6,373 nt of DNA. It comes from Bacilli bacterium (lineage in GTDB: Bacteria; Bacillota_I; Bacilli_A; RFN20; CAG-826). The translations under genes and the position numbers were made by a program. Below are positions 1-5,691 of the stretch, in pieces. The stretch spans positions 1 through 6,373 of the forward strand of contig JAEDOI010000047.1 of the NCBI GenBank assembly GCA_016302065.1, written 5' to 3'. How positions within the stretch are numbered: position 1 is the stretch's first letter; each line of letters starts with the position of its first letter. The notes beneath the pieces are model-generated. The model saw nothing but the letters and a program-made list of their open reading frames with translations. It had not been told where the DNA came from and did no database searches.

Positions 1-2
1 CT

Positions 3-83
3 TTTGGTATGGAAAATATAAAAGGACAATTCATTTCAAAAAAACTAAAAAAGATTAAGTTTTTGTCCGTACTCCCCTTTTGA
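3..83 (+). other. Possible 3' end of an IS (IS3-like) reading out of the left edge
   Basis: A plus-strand frame is open from the left edge to TGA at 81-83. Its last residues read KKIKFLSVLPF, and the terminal-repeat-like bases GTCCGTACTCCCC (65-77) lie inside this tail. Read on the minus strand, the segment 56-79 begins GGGGAGTACGGACA, which resembles the end of the IS relic at 2361-2384 (GGGGATGCAAACA). I infer that an IS3-like element may lie just left of the window and end near position 80. Only about 26 codons are visible and no transposase motif can be seen, so this could be chance. Confidence 0.25.
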
Positions 84-100
84 TCGATTTATACTTTGTT

Positions 101-277
101 TCAATAGTGCATGACTAGGTGTACATCTTTTAATCTAACAGCAGAAATATCCAAATTATCACTTTTAGTTGCTTTTGAATTCATTGCTTTATAAGCATCG
201 ATATATGCTTGTTCATTAGCAGGTGATTTCCTATTTGTCACGATTTTGTTGTTTTGATATTTTTCGTTTATAATTAT
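101..277 (-). pseudogene. Decayed small coding frame downstream of the TOPRIM gene, product unrecognised
   Basis: This minus-strand frame is open from about 277 to TGA at 101-103 and reads like real protein, for example SPANEQAYIDAYKAMNSKA and DNLDISAVRLKDV. It has no good start. A Shine-Dalgarno-like GAGAGG lies at 282-287, but the ATG right behind it (279-281) opens a different frame that stops after 16 codons. A usable in-frame start would be GTG at 239-241, which lacks a ribosome site. At the 3' end another frame continues the coding-like sequence (TPSHALLKQSINRSKGEYG) to about 50, so at least one frameshift is likely. The frame lies under 30 bp after the TOPRIM stop, so it may once have been a third cistron of that operon. 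I do not recognise the family. Confidence 0.4.
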
Positions 278-304
278 TCATCCTCTCAAAAAATATTTTT
301 ATGT

Positions 305-1105
305 CTATTTATTTTCGTTCATCTTATTTTCAAAAAATGAATGTACAATTTCATAATTATTAATGTCATTAGTTAATTTATTTGCATAAGCAATCGCAAC
401 ATATAATACAGTAGTAAAATATCTAAAAATAACATATGAATCATCTCTGTTTTCAAAATTTACTCTTTCATTATCTAAATTAATCTTATTTTTAATTAAT
501 CTAGGATGTTCCATAATATTATTTTCGTTAAATTCATTTTTATTTTTTTCTAAAAAATGCATCATTATTTCATTAAAATGATTTTTAATATATTTTACTG
601 AATTTTCATTACCATTTAAATTATGATATTCATTTAATAATTTTTTATATTCCTTTAGATGATTAAATTTCAGCTCTTTTTTTTCATCCACATTTGTATC
701 AGCTAAAACTTCTAAACAAGGTGAATTGAGCAATAATAAGCCATCTGATTCATTATTAAATTTATTAAACATAATATCGACATCTTCATTGTCATTATGA
801 TCAACATCGTAAATCAAGAATATTCCTGAAAAATGATATGCTGAATAATGAAATAATTTCTCAATTGCTTCGTATTCCGTATCAAATGACATCAAAAAAT
901 CATGTATACGATTTCGTGGTCCCTCAATAATTACCACATTATCGTTTTCTGATTTTAATTCATATTTATAAAATTCCCCATAAGATTCAACAGAAATTTT
1001 CTCATCGCATTTTATTACATTAAAGCCATAGTTTTCAAAAACACTTTGTAAAACGTTTTTTTCATCTTTAGTTCCTTCAACAACTAGTAAATAATTATTA
1101 GGCAT
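305..1105 (-). CDS. Stand-alone TOPRIM-domain protein (putative nuclease effector of an ATPase/TOPRIM pair)
   Basis: A protein of 266 residues. The N terminus has the TOPRIM signature LLVVEGTKDE with the conserved Glu at residue 10. The metal-binding DxD is in LIYDVDHND (Asp100, Asp102). A following strand plus NSPCLE (127-132) resembles the nPcfE motif of RloB/OLD-type TOPRIM proteins. The C-terminal half (about 140-266) is Lys/Asn-rich and mostly helical with no motif I recognise. TOPRIM folds bind Mg2+ and cut or rejoin nucleic acids. Partner TOPRIM proteins in AbiL (RloB-like) and PARIS (AriB) act as toxic effectors released or activated by an AAA ATPase, and I infer a similar role here. 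The start ATG overlaps the 3' end of the ATPase gene by 8 bp, so translation is probably coupled; only a weak GAGAG precedes it. The stop is TAG. No GC-containing terminator hairpin follows directly. No signal peptide or membrane segment is seen, so it is probably cytosolic. Exact family is uncertain. Confidence 0.75.
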   Translation of the reverse strand: MPNNYLLVVEGTKDEKNVLQSVFENYGFNVIKCDEKISVESYGEFYKYELKSENDNVVIIEGPRNRIHDFLMSFDTEYEAIEKLFHYSAYHFSGIFLIYDVDHNDNEDVDIMFNKFNNESDGLLLLNSPCLEVLADTNVDEKKELKFNHLKEYKKLLNEYHNLNGNENSVKYIKNHFNEIMMHFLEKNKNEFNENNIMEHPRLIKNKINLDNERVNFENRDDSYVIFRYFTTVLYVAIAYANKLTNDINNYEIVHSFFENKMNENK

Positions 1106-2237
1106 TTTTTATACTCTCATCAAACACTGAAGATAAGTACATCTTCTCCATATTATTAATTTCTCTAATGTTTGGATAGATTTTAGATAATCTAGCATAT
1201 TTTGAAAAGCCATTATGCCATTTAGCAAAATATACTTGATCTGGCCTTAACAACTGAAGAATATAAGTGTTATGAGAAGAAAATACTAATTGAATCTTTT
1301 TTTCTTTTATTACTCTTAAAAATGAAGCTATGGCAGATGGATGAAGAGCTTGTTCTAATTCATCTACAAACAAAACACCATTTTTAGGCATAGATAATAA
1401 AATTGATAAAAGAACACTTTGGCTTCTCATACCTGCTGAAATCATCTCAAATGGCAACTCACCTTTAAAGTTTTCCCCTTCAATCACTAAAGAGAAACCG
1501 GTATTTGGGTTGTTATTACTATTTAATGAATTCTTTTTCTTTATACTATAAATAGGAAATTCATTATAGTTCTTCAAAATCTCTTTAACTTCTTCTGAGT
1601 AGTTAACTAATAATTCGTTAATACTCATATTTTTATACATTTTTGATGTGACGAATGCGCCTCTATTTATAAAAGGAAGATTAACAAAAGTAAATGAGCT
1701 TATAAATGAGTAACATTTTTGAATTATTTCATCATTAATTTCCGATGATGCTAACTTTCTAATTGCTGGAACCAAAAATGACATATTATCAAAACTAAAT
1801 GGTTTATTATTATATGAATAACTTTCCCTATCTCTTTCAATAATAATTTCATCATTCTTTTTTAAGAATTCTTTTGATATATAACCAAGTCTTGATGTTT
1901 CAATATAATAATCAAAATTTACACCATCTAACATAAATAAAAGTTCAATTGAACCAATTATTTTTGACTCATCTTTAGTCTTTTTATATTCATCAAACAA
2001 AAAATTATTAACAACAAATGGAGTTAGAAATTCAACTGGCTCGACCATAAAATTAATTAAGTTAGCAATAGCATTAAATATCGATGTTTTACCACTACCA
2101 TTATGACCATATAATGCAATAGGATTTGCAATATCGCCAATTGTGTTATCTTCTAGAAATTGATAATTACCTTTTTTAAAGTCTAATTCACATGTATCAA
2201 TGGAATTAATATTATTAATTATTATTTTCTTTAGCAT
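1098..2237 (-). CDS. AAA/ABC-type ATPase (AAA_15/AAA_21-like), partner of the TOPRIM protein
   Basis: A protein of 379 residues from the ATG at 2235-2237. It opens with the RecF/SMC-like strand MLKKIIINNINSID. Walker A is GHNGSGKT (44-51), an ABC-signature-like SAGMRSQ lies at 267-273, Walker B is VLFVDE (288-293) followed by LEQALHP, and the switch histidine is in VFSSHN (His322). This order is typical of the OLD/AbiL/AriA group of defence ATPases, which sense infection and control a nuclease or toxin partner. The middle region (about 60-260) is family-specific insert. An upstream in-frame ATG would add ten residues, but it has no ribosome site and lies in the operator. The chosen ATG sits 7 nt behind a perfect GGAGG. 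The gene is first in a two-gene operon with the TOPRIM gene, overlapping it by 8 bp, and is driven by the consensus promoter at 2272-2299. All catalytic motifs are intact, so the pair looks functional. The family is certain; the exact system name is not. Confidence 0.85.
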   Translation of the reverse strand: MLKKIIINNINSIDTCELDFKKGNYQFLEDNTIGDIANPIALYGHNGSGKTSIFNAIANLINFMVEPVEFLTPFVVNNFLFDEYKKTKDESKIIGSIELLFMLDGVNFDYYIETSRLGYISKEFLKKNDEIIIERDRESYSYNNKPFSFDNMSFLVPAIRKLASSEINDEIIQKCYSFISSFTFVNLPFINRGAFVTSKMYKNMSINELLVNYSEEVKEILKNYNEFPIYSIKKKNSLNSNNNPNTGFSLVIEGENFKGELPFEMISAGMRSQSVLLSILLSMPKNGVLFVDELEQALHPSAIASFLRVIKEKKIQLVFSSHNTYILQLLRPDQVYFAKWHNGFSKYARLSKIYPNIREINNMEKMYLSSVFDESIKNA

Positions 2238-2244
2238 AGTCTTA

Positions 2245-2249
2245 CCTCC
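2245..2249 (-). promoter_or_regulatory. Ribosome binding site GGAGG of the ATPase gene
   Basis: GGAGG on the minus strand lies 7 nt before the ATG at 2235-2237. This decides the start in favour of MLKKIIINN rather than the upstream ATG at 2265-2267, which lies inside the operator and has no ribosome site. Confidence 0.85.
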
Positions 2250-2251
2250 AT

Positions 2252-2268
2252 TGTATATTTTATACACT
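2252..2268. promoter_or_regulatory. Operator-like palindrome O1, over the predicted transcription start
   Basis: TGTATATTTTATACACT. The first 15 bases are a dyad with arms TGTATA/TATACA around TTT. The same 17 bases recur at 2307-2323. O1 starts 5 bp downstream of the -10 box and covers the expected +1 to about +14, so a bound protein would block initiation or clearance. The cognate regulator is not in this window. Confidence 0.65.
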
Positions 2269-2271
2269 TTA

Positions 2272-2299
2272 ATTATACAACCGCAATTTCAATTGTCAA
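2272..2299 (-). promoter_or_regulatory. Consensus sigma-70/sigma-A promoter of the ATPase/TOPRIM operon
   Basis: On the minus strand, TTGACA (2294-2299) is followed after exactly 16 bp by TATAAT (2272-2277); both hexamers are perfect. Transcription should start near 2265, giving a leader of about 28 nt before the ATG at 2237. Such a strong promoter between two identical palindromes suggests it is normally held off and strongly induced. Confidence 0.85.
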
Positions 2300-2306
2300 T
2301 TAATAC

Positions 2307-2323
2307 TGTATATTTTATACACT
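2307..2323. promoter_or_regulatory. Operator-like palindrome O2, just upstream of the -35 box
   Basis: TGTATATTTTATACACT, identical over 17 bp to O1. It begins 7 bp upstream of the -35 hexamer. The two sites are 55 bp apart, about five helical turns, so dimers bound to both could face roughly the same side and bridge the promoter. Confidence 0.65.
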
Positions 2324-2360
2324 AATTTATTTTGAAACGAGCAAAATATAAATAACCGAA

Positions 2361-2384
2361 TGGGGATGCAAACATTTTTTGGAC
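2361..2384 (+). repeat. Likely terminal inverted repeat of the IS3-family relic
   Basis: The segment starts with TG, as IS3-family ends usually do, reads TGGGGATGCAAACA then a T-run and GGAC, and lies only 8 bp beyond the stop of the transposase relic. That is where the right end of an IS3 element is expected. The other end of the element is not recognised in the window. The end lies about 38 bp upstream of operator O2, so the insertion stopped short of the operon's control region. Confidence 0.5.
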
Positions 2385-2392
2385 TATAATCT

Positions 2393-2646
2393 TTAGTAAT
2401 TTATTATAAACTGCTGTTTAGATAAATAATTTAACCTCTTTTTAAAACGTTTAATTTTAAACTAAATAAGATATTTATTAAGTTCATAGATTCATTTCAT
2501 GTTGCATCTTTCCAACTTTTAAAATAGTAGAATTCATTTTTAATTGTCCCAAAGAAACCATCACACATTAAATTATCTGGATAAAAACTTTTTTTAGAAA
2601 TAGATCTTTTAACATTAATATTTCTTCCTAAGCGAAAATCATGATT
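2393..2646 (-). pseudogene. IS3-family transposase (OrfB, DDE) C-terminal relic
   Basis: The minus strand reads KRSISKKSFYPDNLMCDGFF and then GTIKNEFYYFKSWKDAT to a TGA at 2498-2500. This matches the IS3-type OrfB core SMSRKG..PDNsa.EgFFg.LKnE.fy. The expected catalytic Glu position holds Asp (CDGFFG). After a frameshift the homology goes on as ELNKYLI, a TAG, then FKIKRFKKRLNYLS, recalling the family's YI.wYN.kRIK..LnylSP C terminus, and ends at TAA 2393-2395. The N-terminal part with the first two catalytic Asp residues is missing. With two stops, a frameshift and a truncation this is dead. It marks the locus as an old insertion site. Confidence 0.75.
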
Positions 2647-2984
2647 CTAGCCTGTAATAAAAACGTCTATTAATATGGTGGTATAGATATTAACGATACC
2701 GTTGTTAAAACTAGATTTGATTTGATTAGAAATGAATTAAAGAATTCTGAAGATGGTGATTTTGAAGTTCCGGTGAACTTCTACACTCGTTTGATAATAA
2801 GATTCTAGTTAAAGATATATAACATATTAACTATTTGATTCCACAAGATAGAATTTATAGTGATGATGAAATTAGAAAAAACAAAACTAAATATACTAAA
2901 TACATACCTATCATAGAAGACTCATTGACTCTATCTAGAAGAAACAAGAAATATCCTAATTATTACAAATTTATCCTCATCTAA
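2641..2984 (+). pseudogene. Decayed plus-strand reading frame, product unrecognised
   Basis: Two plus-strand frames join into one plausible protein relic. From 2674 the frame reads YGGIDINDTVVKTRFDLIRN, then ELKNSEDGDFEVPVNFYTRL, to about 2792. It then shifts (2790-2819 FDNKILVKDI), meets a TAA at 2820-2822, and continues to TAA at 2982-2984 with IPQDRIYSDDEIRKNKTKY and PIIEDSLTLSRRNKKYPNYY. Upstream, ATG at 2641 is in the first frame but separated by a TAA at 2671-2673. There is no ribosome site. Residue composition and periodicity look coding-like, yet I do not recognise the family. Opposite orientation to all intact genes and abutment to the IS relic suggest a fragment stranded by insertion or deletion. 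Confidence 0.45.
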
Positions 2985-3024
2985 TGTGTTCAATATCAAA
3001 TCACTAGTATTATCTAATATTGAA

Positions 3025-3049
3025 AAGAGGAGATTTGTTGTCTCCTCTT
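3025..3049 (-). terminator. Intrinsic terminator of the PHP-ATPase operon
   Basis: Perfect 9-bp stem AAGAGGAGA/TCTCCTCTT with a 7-nt loop. On the minus strand the stem runs into TTTTCAATATT, a short U-tract, 42 bp after the stop of the 82-residue gene. The plus-strand side lacks a T-run, so it serves mainly the minus-strand operon. Confidence 0.7.
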
Positions 3050-3091
3050 AATACATAGAATTAACTTATCTTTGTCCTTAAATCACATGAA

Positions 3092-3340
3092 TTATTTAGG
3101 GTCACACTCAATTGAAGAATCTTCATTTTTTATTTCTAAAACTTTTGCCTTAATTTTATTGTATAAATCAACAATTTTTGTTTTTTCTTCTTCTGAGATG
3201 TCATCATATTCGAATTCTATGTCGGTGTTTGTTTTATATAAGTAGTCAATCATATCTAAATTTGAAAATTCCAATTCTTTCTCATTATCAATAATTTTTG
3301 CTATGATACCATCATCCGTTTTATACATTTTAATTTTCAT
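3092..3340 (-). CDS. Small acidic protein encoded with the PHP-ATPase, function unknown
   Basis: A protein of 82 residues, with about 22 Asp/Glu against 13 Lys and no Arg. The predicted shape is two N-terminal strands (MKIKMYKTDDGIIAKIID), a short helix around 27-36, an acidic segment EFEYDDISEEEK, then a C-terminal helix of about 50-72. No signal peptide, membrane segment, zinc motif or known domain is recognised. It starts inside the last codons of the ATPase gene (11-bp overlap) with a strong AAAGGAG 6 nt ahead of the ATG, so it is the last gene of that operon and is followed by the terminator at 3025-3049. Tight coupling suggests a dedicated partner, regulator or immunity-type protein of the PHP-ATPase, but that is inference from position only. 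The frame is intact although the ATPase gene upstream is interrupted. Confidence 0.75.
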   Translation of the reverse strand: MKIKMYKTDDGIIAKIIDNEKELEFSNLDMIDYLYKTNTDIEFEYDDISEEEKTKIVDLYNKIKAKVLEIKNEDSSIECDPK

Positions 3341-4343
3341 CTTTTTCTCCTTTATATGATTTCATGTTGTGCTTTTTGAATCTTTTTTTAATTGATTGTT
3401 TTCCACCATCAGTTATACTAGCTATTACATCTAGAACAGACGTTTTTTTGTCAAAATAATCTTCCATTTTATATGATTTAATTTTAATCTTGTCATCGTT
3501 ACTACAGATGATGATGTTTTGCGCATCACCTAGCATTGGAATTGTCGCATTATGAGAAACAATAATAATCTGCCTTTTCTTTTTGCAGTTTTTAATTGAC
3601 CTTATCAAATCGTGATTTATGTAACTCGTCGCTAAGTTATCTTCTGGTTGATCAATGATTAAAGGAGCGTTGTCATCCTCATATCCAAGTATAATATCTA
3701 AAATAACCGACGCCTTTAATCCAGGGCTTAAATCAGAAAAAGGCTTGCCGTTCTTATGTATAATATCATACGAAACATTGTTGCTTGATGAAATTTCGTT
3801 ATATATTTTATTTGAAAAGTCATCATAATCAATTACATTAGGGCTTCGTTTTGAAAAATGACATCTAAAAAGTTGTTCTGGAACAATAGAATCAAAATTA
3901 GATAATTTTTCATTTGTCTTTAAAAATTTGTTAAAAGTATTTAGCAGTAGATCCTTCGAAATATGAAGGCTATTACTTATAAATAATTTGTGGCCAGCAG
4001 AACAAATTTCTTTTGTTTTACAAGAATAATTATAGGTTGAAAGAGATCTTAAAGAATTTGTAAATTTTTTACAATTTAATAAATAATTATAAACGGAATC
4101 CAATAAGTTGTTCCAATTGTCTAATAATACCTTGTTTTTTGTATCATTTTCACTTATCGATGCATCTTCAAATTTTATTTCATAATCAATTAACTCATTT
4201 ATTTTTTTAGCAAAATCTATTTCTTTTTCGGCATTTAAAAACTTTCTTTTTATACTTGCAACTTCACTTTCAATTGATTCACAAAAAGCTAGTTTTTTCG
4301 AAAAATCAACAATTTTATCCAATGATTCATTATTCAAATCCAA
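3330..4343 (-). CDS. C-terminal half of the interrupted PHP-ATPase: ABC signature and Walker B lobe
   Basis: 337 residues if begun at TTG 4341-4343; the frame is open to the TAA at 4380-4382, so 12 more codons precede it. About 1-150 is helical and coiled-coil-like (SIESEVASIKRKFLNAEKE). The ABC signature is LSPGLKAS (205-212), Walker B is PLIIDQPEDNL (227-237), and the switch His is in IIIVSHN (His264), followed by MLGDAQNIII. The tail DVIASITDGGKQSIKKRF resembles the ITDGGKEAF end of TrlF/SMC-like ATPases. These parts complete the Walker A lobe encoded upstream in the same frame. The TTG has no convincing ribosome site and no early ATG exists, so independent translation looks doubtful. It is either a dead 3' half or is made by readthrough. 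The domain is clear; the expression state is not. Confidence 0.65.
   Translation of the reverse strand: MDLNNESLDKIVDFSKKLAFCESIESEVASIKRKFLNAEKEIDFAKKINELIDYEIKFEDASISENDTKNKVLLDNWNNLLDSVYNYLLNCKKFTNSLRSLSTYNYSCKTKEICSAGHKLFISNSLHISKDLLLNTFNKFLKTNEKLSNFDSIVPEQLFRCHFSKRSPNVIDYDDFSNKIYNEISSSNNVSYDIIHKNGKPFSDLSPGLKASVILDIILGYEDDNAPLIIDQPEDNLATSYINHDLIRSIKNCKKKRQIIIVSHNATIPMLGDAQNIIICSNDDKIKIKSYKMEDYFDKKTSVLDVIASITDGGKQSIKKRFKKHNMKSYKGEKDEN
3347..3353 (-). promoter_or_regulatory. Ribosome binding site AAAGGAG of the small acidic gene
   Basis: AAAGGAG on the minus strand ends 6 nt before the ATG at 3338-3340 and lies within the 3' end of the ATPase gene. The small gene can therefore start translation without readthrough of the upstream stop at 4380. 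Confidence 0.8.
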
Positions 4344-4379
4344 ATCACTATCTTTAATATCGATTCTATCTTTTTCACT

Positions 4380-5690
4380 TTAAGTTAACTTAAAGGGTTT
4401 TATTGGATTGCTAACAATTGATCCATTCACAATTAGTCTATAAAAAGATTGTATATTTTTAATCTTGTTTCTCTCTAATTCGATATTTTTCACAGAATCA
4501 ATTAGAATGTCCAATTCCTGTTTAAATTTACTTAATTTAAGATTGATCTCTCTTTGGAAAGTACTATCAAAAGGAAAAATCTTTTTTAATAGTTCATTGT
4601 CGCCTAGACTATTACTTTTTCCATCAATTGTTGGTTTAATAAGTTCAATAATATAGTTTTGTGAAAAATAATGTGGACAAATAGCAGATGGATTGTTTAT
4701 TTGCATACTATTCAAATTAAAAGAAGAAATATACTTACATTTATCTGGAGTTTTATTAATAATGTTATACATCGAGTCTACCAATAATGTTTTTCCTGTA
4801 GAAGAATTTCCAATAATAACATTAAGCCCTGGCTCAAATTTAACATCAATATCAATTTTATCGTTATTTATTTTTGCAGAAATAATCTTTTCCTGCCAAT
4901 CGTCGACCGGTTCATCAGCATATAATAATCTTGATTTTTCTGATAAGGCAATTCTTAATCCATCAAATGTTGGGCTCGAATACATCCATGTAGGTACAAA
5001 ATCATCATTTCCGTTTTTATCAGAAGGATATTTTTTTACATCATAGTTATCTGTACATGTCAAAAGATTAACAAATTCATTAATTCCCATTTTTGTGAAA
5101 TAATCAATTGTCCTTTGCAGCCCTTTATTAGATCGCGAAGTGAATCCATCGAAAAGGTTATAGTATAAGCTTCTTTCTAAAACAGAATCAAATTGAGTAT
5201 TATTGTTTCTAACTGATTCATCAAAAGTAGAATGTGACTGACCACCGTGTGGTAATATTAGCAAATCATATTTTACAAACTTTGAAATGATATCATGTAT
5301 TGTAGGTATATTATCAGTATTACAAACCATTTTTTTTGGGTAAAGTTGCAATAACAGACTATTTATTTTATTTAGTTCATCTACCAATTTTGTTTCATCT
5401 TTCAAAATATCATCATCAATGTTAAATAAAGCATGACAATGGTACGGTGGACAATCTTCAAAGTTTCTAACATGCAATTCAACACCAACTATAAAATTAA
5501 TATTTAACTGAGCTAAATTTTTGTATGCATTCACATTAATAACATTGTGGTCTGATAAGCTAATTAAATATGGATATCCTTTAGCGATTTTTTCTACTTT
5601 TCTTTTCAATTCAATGACGTCATAAGATTCGTTTAATGAATCAGCGTTTTCACTTGTATGAATATGAATATCAATATAACAACAATTCAT
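4380..5690 (-). CDS. N-terminal half of the PHP-ATPase: PHP phosphoesterase domain plus Walker A lobe (TrlF-like)
   Basis: 436 residues up to the TAA. The PHP metal sites are all visible: DIHIHTS (Asp7, His9, His11), LSDHN (Asp47, His48), GVELH (Glu71, His73), YHCH (83-86), LPHGG (His148) and CTDNYD (Asp214). These make a trinuclear-metal phosphoesterase or nuclease likely. The stretch SSPTFDGLRIAL (238-249) fits the PTFEGL linker typical of TrlF-type PHP-ATPases. Walker A is GNSSTGKT (294-301), a Q-loop-like YFSQNYI lies at 341-347, and a coiled coil starts near 380 (KLSKFKQELDILIDSVKNIELE). The start ATG has a GGGGGG ribosome site 5 nt upstream and sits one base after the stop of an upstream coding-like tail. 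PHP-ATPases of this layout include the antiphage protein Ppl; defence is inferred here. Alone, this half has no signature or Walker B and should not hydrolyse ATP normally. The C-terminal half follows in the same frame. Confidence 0.75.
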   Translation of the reverse strand: MNCCYIDIHIHTSENADSLNESYDVIELKRKVEKIAKGYPYLISLSDHNVINVNAYKNLAQLNINFIVGVELHVRNFEDCPPYHCHALFNIDDDILKDETKLVDELNKINSLLLQLYPKKMVCNTDNIPTIHDIISKFVKYDLLILPHGGQSHSTFDESVRNNNTQFDSVLERSLYYNLFDGFTSRSNKGLQRTIDYFTKMGINEFVNLLTCTDNYDVKKYPSDKNGNDDFVPTWMYSSPTFDGLRIALSEKSRLLYADEPVDDWQEKIISAKINNDKIDIDVKFEPGLNVIIGNSSTGKTLLVDSMYNIINKTPDKCKYISSFNLNSMQINNPSAICPHYFSQNYIIELIKPTIDGKSNSLGDNELLKKIFPFDSTFQREINLKLSKFKQELDILIDSVKNIELERNKIKNIQSFYRLIVNGSIVSNPIKPFKLT

Positions 5691-5691
5691 T

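Larger units (their letters stand above)
3330..5690 (-). pseudogene. Whole PHP-ATPase (TrlF/Ppl-like) gene with one in-frame TAA
   Basis: The open frames at 4380-5690 and 3330-4379 share one reading frame and are separated only by TAA at 4380-4382. Read through, they give one protein of 786 positions: PHP domain, Walker A, coiled-coil middle, ABC signature, Walker B, the full order of a PHP-SMC ATPase. Both sides keep their catalytic motifs and show no other damage, so the stop is recent, a sequencing error, or used on purpose. Confidence 0.7.

Noticed and set aside
289..300. AAAAATATTTTT palindrome after the TOPRIM gene as a terminator
   Set aside because: No G or C in the stem; such AT-only palindromes are expected by chance here.
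2238..2267. Upstream ATG giving ten extra residues (MYKIYNGGKT) to the ATPase
   Set aside because: It has no ribosome site, overlaps operator O1 and starts at or within a couple of bases of the predicted transcript start, while the ATG at 2237 has GGAGG at 7 nt and begins at the conserved strand.
2449..2462. GTTTAA-TT-TTAAAC palindrome as an operator or terminator
   Set aside because: Lies inside the decayed transposase C terminus, is AT-only apart from its ends and has no second copy.
2764..2781. Hairpin GAAGTTC-CGGT-GAACTTC
   Set aside because: Perfect 7-bp stem but no T-run, no promoter and no repeat elsewhere; it lies within the decayed plus-strand frame and is most simply chance.
4380..4382. 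Stop-codon reassignment as explanation of the in-frame TAA
   Set aside because: TAA ends the ATPase gene (1098), the methylase gene (5829) and other frames at sensible positions, so TAA is a normal stop in this genome.
4465..5046. Plus-strand open frames of 63 and 117 codons opposite the PHP-ATPase
   Set aside because: They lie antisense to a gene with clear PHP and Walker A motifs, have no ribosome site or motif, and are hydrophobic as expected for the complement of Lys/Asn/Asp-rich coding DNA.
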